NCBI RefSeq assembly: GCF_004799645.1
Contig: NZ_CP031306.1
Span: 186,001-250,000, forward strand
From: Natronorubrum bangense
GTDB lineage: Archaea; Halobacteriota; Halobacteria; Halobacteriales; Natrialbaceae
Direction: 5' to 3'
DNA: 64,000 nucleotides
This document shows, piece after piece, positions 17,001 through 25,250 of the stretch. The position numbers were made by a program, and so were the translations under genes. Every line of letters starts with the position of its first letter. Positions within the stretch are counted from its first letter, which is position 1. The notes under the pieces were generated by a model. The model did not search any database. It saw only the letters and a program-made list of their open reading frames with translations, and was not told where the DNA came from.

Positions 17001-17240
17001 TTACCGAACTCGGCGCTCGAGCACGCTGCCAACGCTGCGTACGCGTCGTTCGGTGGTCTGCTCGAGCCGCTCGAGACCCGTTTGCACCCGCTCGAGACGA
17101 TCCGGCTCGGGGGCTGGCTCCCGTCCCAGCCGAACTCGAAGCGCGGTCAGGTGGGGTCGAAGGGTTTCACGGACGCCGAGTGTTGCGTGTTTGCCGGCTC
17201 GCTTGGCGTAGTAGAGGCTGTCGTGGAAGTGTTTGTTCAT
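17001..17240 (-). CDS. Small uncharacterised haloarchaeal protein (DUF7553-like)
   Basis: 79 residues starting MNKHFHDSLYYAKRAGKHA. The N-terminal half with YYxKRAGxxAxxGV and the later EPDRLERVQTGLERLEQ segment resemble a family of very small helical haloarchaeal proteins. It is more basic than most neighbours. The ATG at 17240 was chosen because the longer frame upstream is Cys/Arg-rich and unlike protein. Function unknown. Confidence 0.6.
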   Translation of the reverse strand: MNKHFHDSLYYAKRAGKHATLGVRETLRPHLTALRVRLGREPAPEPDRLERVQTGLERLEQTTERRVRSVGSVLERRVR

Positions 17241-17396
17241 GACTCTCAGACAGTCTGGAGGCGACCAGCGAATATAGCCCTTTCGCAGACGACAGAAAGC
17301 GGCTCGGGACGGCTTCGACACGCAGACCGGTGGCTGAACCGTTATCGGTCGGCCTCGAGGACCGCAGACAAAAGACGTGGATAACAGCGGTTCGTC

Positions 17397-17930
17397 TCAG
17401 TACTGTGGCTGTTCTTCGCGTTCGCCGTCGCGTTTGTTCACGACACGAGCGAGGGTGAACAGGCCGTCAGAGAGACGGTTCAAGTACTGGACGGCTTGTT
17501 CGTTGATCGGTTCCTCGTTGGCCAACGAGACTGCCCGCCGTTCGGCGCGTCGGCAGACCGTCCGTGCGTGGTGGATTTTCGCGCCGTGTTCGCTGCCAGT
17601 CGGCAGAATAAACGAGGTCAGTGGCTCGAGTTCCTCGTCGTACTCGTCGATCCACGCCTCGATGGTGTCGACGTGTTCGGCGCGGACGACGGGGTCGTCT
17701 TCGTCGGGGTCGGGGTTGGCAAAATCCGCCAGGACGACGTGGAGCTGATTCTGGATCGTCCGCAGTCGCTCGTTGATGTCGTCGTGGTCGGTCGGTCGAA
17801 TTGTGCCGATGAGGGCGTTGAGTTCGTCGACGGTACCGTACGCTTCGATGCGGGCGCTCGATTTCGAGACCCGGGTCATATCTCGGAGATCAGTCTTCCC
17901 CTCGTCGCCACGACCTGTGTAGATCGACAT
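17397..17930 (-). CDS. Cob(I)alamin adenosyltransferase, PduO type
   Basis: 177 residues. It transfers the adenosyl group of ATP to cob(I)alamin or cob(I)yrinate diamide, giving adenosylcobalamin. Diagnostic motifs of the PduO family are TGRGDEGKTDL at the N-terminus (ATP binding), GTVDELNALIG near residue 32, and CRRAERRAV near 125 with the conserved arginine and glutamate. PduO trimers are cytoplasmic. No other cobalamin gene lies in the window. Confidence 0.93.
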   Translation of the reverse strand: MSIYTGRGDEGKTDLRDMTRVSKSSARIEAYGTVDELNALIGTIRPTDHDDINERLRTIQNQLHVVLADFANPDPDEDDPVVRAEHVDTIEAWIDEYDEELEPLTSFILPTGSEHGAKIHHARTVCRRAERRAVSLANEEPINEQAVQYLNRLSDGLFTLARVVNKRDGEREEQPQY

Positions 17931-18058
17931 ACCCAGTTCGACGGACGGAGAGTACTTAACTTCTGTCAGGCGGGTTGTGTGATCGCTGCCTCATCAGTGG
18001 TCCGACAACGGATGCCGGAATCAGTATCTTCAACACACACCGTACGCAACACCCGACC

Positions 18059-18232
18059 ATGGCTATGGAACTCGAGCACTACTGTCCGGACTGTGAGACT
18101 GAGGCAACGTTCTACCGCGCCGCGAGCACGACGTTGCACCTCGGCGAGAAGGTCAAATGGCACTGTCCAGAGTGTGACTACGGCTTCGTTCAGATCAGCG
18201 ACAACGGGACGGCCGTCGACTCGAGCGCGTAA
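18059..18232 (+). CDS. 57-residue zinc-ribbon protein
   Basis: 57 residues starting MAMELEHYCPDCETEATFY; two knuckles, CPDC near residue 9 and CPEC near residue 39, form a zinc ribbon with WHCPECDYGFVQI. Highly conserved small proteins of this type occur in haloarchaea without known function. An alternative start is the ATG at 18065. The gene's last six codons and stop are part of the first unit of the 45-bp tandem repeat described separately. Confidence 0.75.
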   Translation: MAMELEHYCPDCETEATFYRAASTTLHLGEKVKWHCPECDYGFVQISDNGTAVDSSA

Positions 18233-18362
18233 CGGACTGCGACTGCACCCATTCTTCTCGTCGACTCGAGCGCGTAACGGACTGCGACTGCACCCATTCT
18301 TCTCGTCGACTCGAGCGCGTAACGGACTGCGACTGCACCCATTCTTCTCGTCGACTCGAGCG
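18215..18362. repeat. 45-bp tandem repeat, three full copies plus a 13-bp partial
   Basis: Perfect units start at 18215, 18260 and 18305, each beginning GTCGACTCGAGCGCGTAACG and ending ...CATTCTTCTC; a fourth copy breaks off at 18362. Each unit contains the end of the zinc-ribbon gene (its stop codon TAA at 18230-18232) and a T-rich CATTCTTCTC stretch that resembles a haloarchaeal transcription stop. The array therefore looks like an amplification of the gene's 3' end plus terminator. Units are contiguous with no spacers. Confidence 0.95.
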
Positions 18363-18399
18363 AGAGGTACAGAGTCGAGCTCTCGAGTCGACACGCACA

Positions 18400-18840
18400 C
18401 TACCGATCCATCGTGGACCGTTCGTAGGCTGGCGAGACTGCACGGATCGTGTTTGCGACGTGTTGGAGCTCCATACCGAGCAAGACGACGACATCGGAAA
18501 GCGATACGATGCCGACGAGGTCGCCGTCGTCGACCACGGGGAGTCGACGAACGCCTTTGGTGGACATGAGGTCGACGAGATCGTAGACGCCCGCGTCGGC
18601 GGGCACCGTCAGGAAATCCTCGGAGACGATTTCGGCGACTGGCGTCTCTCTCGTGGCCCCGTTCTCAGCGAGGACCTCGAACGCGAGGTCTCGATCGGAG
18701 ACGAGGCCGAGCGGTTCGTCCGCCGAGACAACGATCACGCTCCCGACCTGCTCGGTTCGCATCGTCTGGACCACATCCGAAAGCGTCGCGTCCGGTTCGA
18801 CAGTAACGACAGTCCCACGAGCGATATCGATGACGGCCAT
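18400..18840 (-). CDS. CBS-domain pair protein
   Basis: 146 residues consisting of two CBS domains (about 6-62 and 75-132). Signatures are VVTVEPDATLSDVVQTM and GSVIVVSADEPLGLVSDRDL in the first, and FLTVPADAGVYDLVDLM with GVRRLPVVDDGDLVGIVSL in the second. CBS pairs bind adenine nucleotides or S-adenosylmethionine and regulate partners. The ATG at 18840 is preferred over a GTG two codons upstream. Convergent with the repeat-tailed zinc-ribbon gene. Confidence 0.85.
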   Translation of the reverse strand: MAVIDIARGTVVTVEPDATLSDVVQTMRTEQVGSVIVVSADEPLGLVSDRDLAFEVLAENGATRETPVAEIVSEDFLTVPADAGVYDLVDLMSTKGVRRLPVVDDGDLVGIVSLSDVVVLLGMELQHVANTIRAVSPAYERSTMDR

Positions 18841-19080
18841 ACGCACATCTCATCGCTCAGCGACACAAGTGTTCCCCTGGTTCCAGGGCTGCAGTACCGC
18901 GTTTAACGCTCGACTCGAGCCGCTTTAGTCCGGAGTCTCGTGGGGGTAGAGAAACGACTGAATGGACATGCCCATCGTATAGCCGGTCTCGAGCAGGTGT
19001 GCAGTAACGGTCAGTGGCGATGAGAACTGCCCTGCTCACGGTTGAACACCAGCGTCTTCACGCGTCGAACCACGGCGAAC

Positions 19081-19090
19081 GCATAAACAG
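19081..19090 (+). promoter_or_regulatory. TATA box of the NAD kinase fusion gene
   Basis: GCATAAACAG is centred about 28 bases before the ATG at 19114, fitting a leaderless or near-leaderless promoter. The rest of the 18841-19113 gap shows nothing further that I can support. Confidence 0.45.
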
Positions 19091-19113
19091 ATACGACTGC
19101 TAGGAAACTACGT

Positions 19114-20829
19114 ATGCAAGGGCGCAGACTGGCAACGACGGACGAAATCATCGCGATCGTCAGCCCCGACAGTGAGGGGGCGCTCGAGACACTCACTGAC
19201 TGGACCGCCAAGCACGATATCGGCCTCTCGAGCGTCGACGTCGGCGACGATGTTGGAAGGGTGTACAACGAAAACCGTGCCACGCTTGGCGTAACCCTCG
19301 GCGGTGACGGGACCTTTCTGGAGGGTGTCAAAACGTTCGCGCCGCGGAATATTCCACAGCTGGGCGTCAACACGGGAACGCTTGCGTTTCTGGCTCGTGT
19401 CGAGCCCGAAGACCTCGAGGACGCCCTCGAGGAGGTGTTGTGCGGGCGAGCCGCAGTCGACAGCCGCCAGCAGGTCCACGTCACTGCGCCCGGCGTGGAC
19501 GCGACGGGAATCAACGATGTCATGATCCAGCAGGTGCCCCCGGAGAACCCCATCGACCGGAAGGTGGCGCGACTCGACGTCTATGCGGACAACGAGTATA
19601 TCGGTGAGTTCGAGGGAACGGGGCTTGCCGTCTCGACGCCGACTGGCTCGACGGGGATCTCGCTGTCGGCGAACGGCCCGGTCCACTACCCGGTGAACAA
19701 TCACACCCTCCAGATCGTCCCGCTGCATACGCACAATCTCGGCGTCAGACCGATCGTCGTCTCTCCCGAGACGGAACTGCGAATTATCACGAGAGGACAG
19801 GCCAGTCTGCTGGTTGACGGCGGCCGCGCCCACACGATCTTGAGCGAGGACGACGAGATGACGATCACAGGTGCTGCAAAACGCGCCCACGTCGTTCGAA
19901 CGAGTTACGACGACCACTTCTTTACAGCGATCACGAAGAAACTGGGCTGGAATCTCCGGGAAGCAGCGGTGCCACCCGAGAAGAAACTCGAGACAACGTC
20001 ATCCCCGAAACCGACTGCAGCGGACAGCGAGACGGACACCGTCAAACATGCGCTCACGGTCGCCACGGAAGCCGCCAGAGCTGCCGGCGAGCCGCTACGA
20101 GAACTCCACGGGCAGGTCGAATCGGTCGATGTCAAAAGCAACAAATCAGACATCGTCACCGAGGCCGACCACCAGGCCGACCGGATCATCACGACCGCCG
20201 TTGGCAACGAGTTTCCAGACCATGCGATCTTCTCCGAAGAGAGCACCCGCCAGACCGGCGAGGATGCGGACTATCTGTGGGTCATCGATCCACTCGACGG
20301 CACCGGGAACTTCGCACACGGCAACCCCAACTACTCGATTTCGGTCGCACTGATCGAAGACGACGAGCCGGTGATGGGGGTCGTCTACGTCCCCGAGACC
20401 GACGAGTTGTTCACCGCAATCGCGGGCGAGGGTGCCTGGCGCGACGGCGATCCGATCCGGACCACCGACCGGGAGCGACTCGACGAAAGCATGCTCATTT
20501 CGGGCTACGACCCCGACGGCATCTTCCTCTCGCATTTTTACCAGGAGTCACGCGGCGTCCGACGGCTCGGCTCGGCCGCGCTCAACCTCTGTTATCTCGC
20601 CAGCGGCAGCGCTGATGCGATCTGGGAACACGACACACATCCCTGGGACATCGCGGCCGGCCTCATCATCGCCCGTGCCGCCGGCGCGACGATCACAGAT
20701 GAATCGGGTGCCCCCTTCGAGTTCACCCTCGAGACTGACGAGCGACGGGCGCTGCTCGGTTCGAACGGCTCGCTCCATCCCGCCTTGCTCGAGCATTTAG
20801 AAGACGGGCTCACGACGCCAGCGAAGTGA
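19114..20829 (+). CDS. NAD kinase fused to inositol monophosphatase-family phosphatase
   Basis: 571 residues with two enzyme domains. Residues 1-275: NAD(H) kinase, with the phosphate-binding GGDGTFLEG near 63, NTGTLAFLA, and the STPTGSTGISLSANGP block near 168. Residues 300-571: phosphatase of the inositol monophosphatase/fructose-1,6-bisphosphatase-like superfamily, with EESTRQTGE near 370, the metal-binding WVIDPLDGTGNFAHG, and WDIAAGLIIARAAGA near 510. The kinase makes NADP from NAD; the phosphatase half may be an NADP phosphatase, as shown for a methanogen fusion of the same two domains. There the phosphatase comes first; here the kinase does. Confidence 0.9.
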   Translation: MQGRRLATTDEIIAIVSPDSEGALETLTDWTAKHDIGLSSVDVGDDVGRVYNENRATLGVTLGGDGTFLEGVKTFAPRNIPQLGVNTGTLAFLARVEPEDLEDALEEVLCGRAAVDSRQQVHVTAPGVDATGINDVMIQQVPPENPIDRKVARLDVYADNEYIGEFEGTGLAVSTPTGSTGISLSANGPVHYPVNNHTLQIVPLHTHNLGVRPIVVSPETELRIITRGQASLLVDGGRAHTILSEDDEMTITGAAKRAHVVRTSYDDHFFTAITKKLGWNLREAAVPPEKKLETTSSPKPTAADSETDTVKHALTVATEAARAAGEPLRELHGQVESVDVKSNKSDIVTEADHQADRIITTAVGNEFPDHAIFSEESTRQTGEDADYLWVIDPLDGTGNFAHGNPNYSISVALIEDDEPVMGVVYVPETDELFTAIAGEGAWRDGDPIRTTDRERLDESMLISGYDPDGIFLSHFYQESRGVRRLGSAALNLCYLASGSADAIWEHDTHPWDIAAGLIIARAAGATITDESGAPFEFTLETDERRALLGSNGSLHPALLEHLEDGLTTPAK

Positions 20830-20919
20830 CGACCTGAAAAACGGCTCCGGATCACCGTCGAACGATCCAACAGGCTGAAACCAAAGACTCCGGGGAGCAG
20901 ATCGAGTCCAGCGGCGCGA

Positions 20920-22398
20920 TTACTCGTCCTCGAGCGCGTGCCAGGACAGCCGCGGGTTGCGGGCGGCACTGGTCTGGTCGATCCGGCGCGCGGTCGTTCG
21001 GCCAGGGGCAGCCTCGAGCGCCTCGTCGTCTTCGTCGGCGACGGCGTTGAACGCGGCGGCGAGGCGATCCAGCGTGGCCTTGCTTTCGACTTCCGTCGGC
21101 TCGGTCATCAGCGCCTCAGGGACGATTTCGGGCCACTTGGTCGTCGGTGGGTGGACGCCGTAATCGAGCATGCGTTTGGCGACGTCGGCGGCGTCCTGGT
21201 CACCGGCGCTGGCGACGAACTCGTGGTGGAACGGCTCGTAGGGAACGTCGTACTCGAGTTGACTCGCGAGATAGTTCGCGTTCAGGACGGCTTTCGCGCT
21301 GGCGTCAGTGAGTCCGTCGTCGCCCAGTCGCGCGATGTAGGCGAAGGTCTTGACGAGGACGAGCCAGTTGCCCTGGAATCCGTGCACCTTACCGATGGTG
21401 TGGTCGGGCTCGAACAGTTCGTAGGTTGGCTCGCTTGTGCCGCTCTCGCTTTCGCGCACCCGGGGTGACGGCAGGAACGGGGCGAGTTCGGAGACGACAC
21501 CGACTGGGCCGGCACCGGGGCCGCCGCCGCCGTGGGGCGTCGCGAACGTCTTGTGGACGTTGTAGTGCATCACGTCGAAGCCCATATCTCCCGGCCGGGC
21601 ACGGCCGAGCAGGGCATTCAGATTCGCGCCGTCGTAGTAGAGCAACCCGCCGACGTCGTGGACCATCTCGGCGATTTCGGTGATGTCGCGTTCGAACAGG
21701 CCGAGCGTGTTCGGATTCGTCAGCATCAACGCAGCCGTCTTCTCCGAGAGGGCAGCCTCGAGCGCCTCGAGATCGACCCGTCCCTCGTCGTCGCTTGGCA
21801 AGGAGACGACGTCGTAGCCGCCGAGTGCGGCGGTCGCGAAGTTCGTCCCATGAGCGCTGTCGGGGATGATGACCTCGTCGCGATGGCCCTCGCCGTTGTG
21901 CTCGTGGTAGGCCGCGGCGACACGGATACCGACGAACTCGCCGGCCGCACCAGCAGGTGGCTGGAGCGTGACGGCATCCATCCCGCCGATTCGGCCCAGA
22001 TAGTCCTGCAGGCGGTACATGAGCTCGAGGCTCCCCTGCGTCGAGCGCTCCGAGCGGTCCGGGTGGACGGCCACACTCGGCAGCGCCGCCACGTCCTCGG
22101 TGAACTTGGGATTGTACTTCATCGTACACGAGCCAAGCGGGTAGGGGCCGCTGTCGATCCCGTAGATCATCTGGGAGAGGCGCGTGTAGTGGCGCGCCAG
22201 CTCGGGTTCGGAGAGGTCGGGCAACTCGAGGCGATCACGTGTAAGGTCGTCAGGAAGCGGCGAGTCGTCATCGTCGCCGATCTCGACGCGGGTGAGATCC
22301 TTCTCGGCGAGCAACGGCTCGTACTGGCCGTTCTCGACGTAGCGAGCCTGGTCGTAGCGAACCGATCCGTCTTCGGGCGTTTCTGCGTTGTTGGTCAT
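20920..22398 (-). CDS. gcvPB: Glycine dehydrogenase (decarboxylating) subunit 2
   Basis: 492 residues starting [12 protein letters not shown]-terminal half of the glycine cleavage P protein; a PLP enzyme that decarboxylates glycine and passes the aminomethyl group to lipoyl-GcvH. The PLP lysine is in [17 protein letters not shown] near residue 275, preceded by [18 protein letters not shown] and [15 protein letters not shown] are further markers. The start codon overlaps the stop of gcvPA (ATGA), so the two subunits are translationally coupled. No gcvT, gcvH or lipoylation gene is in the window. Confidence 0.95.
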   Translation of the reverse strand: MTNNAETPEDGSVRYDQARYVENGQYEPLLAEKDLTRVEIGDDDDSPLPDDLTRDRLELPDLSEPELARHYTRLSQMIYGIDSGPYPLGSCTMKYNPKFTEDVAALPSVAVHPDRSERSTQGSLELMYRLQDYLGRIGGMDAVTLQPPAGAAGEFVGIRVAAAYHEHNGEGHRDEVIIPDSAHGTNFATAALGGYDVVSLPSDDEGRVDLEALEAALSEKTAALMLTNPNTLGLFERDITEIAEMVHDVGGLLYYDGANLNALLGRARPGDMGFDVMHYNVHKTFATPHGGGGPGAGPVGVVSELAPFLPSPRVRESESGTSEPTYELFEPDHTIGKVHGFQGNWLVLVKTFAYIARLGDDGLTDASAKAVLNANYLASQLEYDVPYEPFHHEFVASAGDQDAADVAKRMLDYGVHPPTTKWPEIVPEALMTEPTEVESKATLDRLAAAFNAVADEDDEALEAAPGRTTARRIDQTSAARNPRLSWHALEDE

Positions 22399-23732
22399 TG
22401 TACCACCTCTTTGAACGCGGCAACAAACCGCTCGAGTTTCGCATCCGACACGCCAGCGACACACATCTGAATCTCGTGTTCACCGACGACGTGGACCGCA
22501 AAGCCACGGTGCTCGAGGTCTTCGGCGATCGGGGCTGCGGGCTGGTCGACGTGGGCGACGAACTCGCGGAAGTGACGCCGGTCGTGGACTGGGGCCGTGA
22601 CACCGGTCAACTCGTCGAGTCGCTCTGCAAGATCCTCGGCGCGGGTCACGCCACGTTTTGCGAGGTCGACCATACCGTGTGGCCCGAGCGACGCGGCGTG
22701 AATCGCGGTTCGGAGCGCAACCCACGCCTGATTCGTACAGATGTTACTCGTTGCCCGCTCTCGGCGAATGTGCTGTTCGCGGGTCTGTAAGGTGAGCGTG
22801 TACGCACGCCGGTCGGTCGCGTCCTCGCTGGCCCCGACCAGTCGGCCGGGGACCTGCCGGAGGAAGTCCTCGCGCGTCGCGAACAGGCCGAGCCCCATCC
22901 CGTAGCTGGTCGGCAGCCCGAGCACACTCGCGTCGCCAACGACGACATCGGCACCGACATCCGCCGGCCGCTGGAGCAACGAGAGTGCAATCGGGTCCGA
23001 ACCGAGAACGTACAGCGCGTCGTGGGCCGTCGCGAGGTCGCCGATCGACTCGAGTCCCTCCTCGATCGTCCCGCGGACCGTCGGGTTCTCGGCGTAGAGC
23101 ATGACGACGTCCTCGTCGACCATCCCCTCGAGACCCTCGAGGTCGACAACACCGTCATCGAGGGGGTACTCCTCGACGACGAGATCCGTTCCGGCGACGT
23201 AGTTCTCGAGCGTCGAGCGCCGGCCCTCGAGCAGGCGGTCGGGAACGAGCACGCGGTGGCCGCTTGTCTCCCGAACGCGCTCGGCAAGGGTTGCGGCTTC
23301 GCCGAGTGCCGTCGCCGCGTCGTACATCGAGCAGTTGGCAATCTCGAGACCGGTCAACTCGACTAGCAGCGACTGGTACTCGAAGAGAACCTGCAGGAAG
23401 CCCTGCGAGACTTCGGGCTGATACTGCGTATAGGAGGTCAAAAACTCCGAGCGATCCGCGAGATGGTTGACCAGCGACGGAATGTAGTAGCCGTAGTGGC
23501 CACGACCCAACAGCTCCGTCAACGTGTCGTTGCGCCCCAGGATCGAGCGTACCAGTCGTCTCGTCTCCTGTTCTGATCGGGAATCGATACCGAACGCATC
23601 GTCGAACTCGACAGCTGTCGGAATGTCGAAGAGGTCGTCGACCGTCTCGACGCCGATGGCCTCGAGCATCCGTGAGCGTTCCTCGGTAGTGTGGGGAGCG
23701 TATGGACTCCCGGTGGCGTCAGATCCGTGCAT
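22395..23732 (-). CDS. gcvPA: Glycine dehydrogenase (decarboxylating) subunit 1
   Basis: 445 residues starting [19 protein letters not shown]-terminal-half subunit of the split archaeal glycine decarboxylase. Recognised by [38 protein letters not shown] and [14 protein letters not shown], all conserved in the P protein fold, and the C-terminal [13 protein letters not shown] segment. The ATG at 23732 was chosen although the frame is open to 23843; the upstream part shows no family features. Works as an alpha2-beta2 complex with GcvPB. Confidence 0.95.
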   Translation of the reverse strand: MHGSDATGSPYAPHTTEERSRMLEAIGVETVDDLFDIPTAVEFDDAFGIDSRSEQETRRLVRSILGRNDTLTELLGRGHYGYYIPSLVNHLADRSEFLTSYTQYQPEVSQGFLQVLFEYQSLLVELTGLEIANCSMYDAATALGEAATLAERVRETSGHRVLVPDRLLEGRRSTLENYVAGTDLVVEEYPLDDGVVDLEGLEGMVDEDVVMLYAENPTVRGTIEEGLESIGDLATAHDALYVLGSDPIALSLLQRPADVGADVVVGDASVLGLPTSYGMGLGLFATREDFLRQVPGRLVGASEDATDRRAYTLTLQTREQHIRRERATSNICTNQAWVALRTAIHAASLGPHGMVDLAKRGVTRAEDLAERLDELTGVTAPVHDRRHFREFVAHVDQPAAPIAEDLEHRGFAVHVVGEHEIQMCVAGVSDAKLERFVAAFKEVVQ

Positions 23733-23888
23733 AGTAGTACTGGCCCCGACCGACCGAACCAGACGAGAGACATCTGTGCCGCCTGCTCGAGTCGAGTCGA
23801 GGCATGATACGTGTGCGTAGTGGTCATAGGGTAATGAACGCACCCCTTCGGCGGCGGTCGTATCGAGCTGCTGACCGACACACGGTGG

Positions 23889-25145
23889 CTACGACGGAGT
23901 GTCGGTGTCGGAATCGGTTTCGGTCTCAGCATCTGTCTCCCCGTTCGGCTCGGACACCGCTTTTTCAGCTGTCTCCTCCTCGGTCGCGTCGGGGGATGGC
24001 GCTCGCCCGTCGTCAGCCCCTGTGTCTGCCTCTCGATCTGGTGCTTCTCGAACGCCGGTTTCTGTGTCAGTGTCGACAGCAGCGTCGTCGGCCGAACTGT
24101 CCGCCGCTGAGACAGGATCTTTCTGGGCTCGTTCTCGAGCGACCACGTCGAGGGTGACTTTCGCGCCGCCGAGGACGACGGGGCCAATGAATAGCCCGAC
24201 TGCGCCGAAGACGATGAGGCCGCCGAAGATTCCGACAACGATGATTGCGGAGTTGAACGCACTGGTTCGGCCGATCAGCGCGGGCCGCAGATAGGTGTCG
24301 GAGGCACTGACCAACGAGCCGTAGACGACGAGCGCCGCCGCGGGGATGAACTCGCCGACGGCAAGCAAGTAGACCGTAACCGGGAGCCAGATTCCGAACG
24401 CACCGATCAGTGGGAGCAACGCGAAGACGAACGTCCCAACGGTGAGCAAGACAACGGCGGGGACGCCAAGAACAGCCAGCCCGACGCCAAGCAACACCGC
24501 CTGAATGGCTGCGACACCGACGTTACCGATCACGGAGGCCCACATAAGCTGGTCCAGTTCCGCGAGCAGTTCCTGTTGAATCTCGTCGTCGATCGGGACG
24601 ACCGTATGGCTCCATGCGACGAGCCGATTGCCGTCTCGCAACAGCGCAAAGAGCACGAACAGCGTCACCGTAATCCCGATAAGAATGCCCGGGAGCCCAC
24701 TGACGAACTCGATTCCACTGGTCGCAAGCCCCTGTAACCCGGCTGCGATCGGCTCCTGATAGATGCCGTACATCTCTACCAGATCGACGTCGACACCCGT
24801 TTCCTCGAGTTGCGCCTCGATGTCGTCGATGTTTAATCTCCCATCCTGTACCGCGCCGACGAGTTCGAGGGCCTGCCGGAGCGCGATTGCGAGTACGTAC
24901 GCAACCGGTAGGAGGATCGCAAGGATGGCGACGACGACGAGCGTGAGCGCAGCAGTCATCGGTCTGACGACGCGCTCGAGGCGTCGCTGTGCCGGTTCCA
25001 GAATGTACGCGAGGACGACTCCGAGGAGGACGTACTGGAGATAGGGCAAGATGATAACGGCGGCGAGTGCGACGCTGACCAGCGCAAGGACGGTCAACGC
25101 CCGCCCCTCGGAAAGCCACCCCGACGCATCGGCCCGGTCGGACAT
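23889..25145 (-). CDS. AI-2E/PerM-family membrane transporter
   Basis: About 418 residues with seven or eight predicted membrane helices. Paired N-terminal helices (ALTVLALVSVALAAVIILP), a soluble stretch after helix 3 (about 95-150), a cluster of helices with GVPAVVLLTVGTFVFALLPLIGAFGIWLP (the family's P-x-x-G-x-x-x-x-x-P segment) and a final GGLIVFGAVGLFIGPVVLGG are typical of this family, whose members include proposed autoinducer exporters and Na+/H+ antiporters. The last about 90 residues are a disordered Asp/Glu/Thr tail. ATG at 25145; a GTG at 25154 is also possible. Substrate unknown. Confidence 0.85.
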   Translation of the reverse strand: MSDRADASGWLSEGRALTVLALVSVALAAVIILPYLQYVLLGVVLAYILEPAQRRLERVVRPMTAALTLVVVAILAILLPVAYVLAIALRQALELVGAVQDGRLNIDDIEAQLEETGVDVDLVEMYGIYQEPIAAGLQGLATSGIEFVSGLPGILIGITVTLFVLFALLRDGNRLVAWSHTVVPIDDEIQQELLAELDQLMWASVIGNVGVAAIQAVLLGVGLAVLGVPAVVLLTVGTFVFALLPLIGAFGIWLPVTVYLLAVGEFIPAAALVVYGSLVSASDTYLRPALIGRTSAFNSAIIVVGIFGGLIVFGAVGLFIGPVVLGGAKVTLDVVARERAQKDPVSAADSSADDAAVDTDTETGVREAPDREADTGADDGRAPSPDATEEETAEKAVSEPNGETDAETETDSDTDTPS

Positions 25146-25250
25146 ATCCGACACTATGGCTGTGCTAACGCATTAGTCCACTGACTGGTTGCAGTTCGTC
25201 GACCCGACCAAGGACGCTGTTCGGCGAGCACACGAGATGGACGATCCACG

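Noticed and set aside
18215..18362. Possible CRISPR array
   Set aside because: The 45-bp units are directly adjacent with no spacers and include coding sequence.
17966..18400. Minus-strand frame across the tandem repeat, encoding a repeated 15-residue unit
   Set aside because: It is open only because the 45-bp unit is a multiple of three; it is antisense to a clear zinc-ribbon gene and has no start context.
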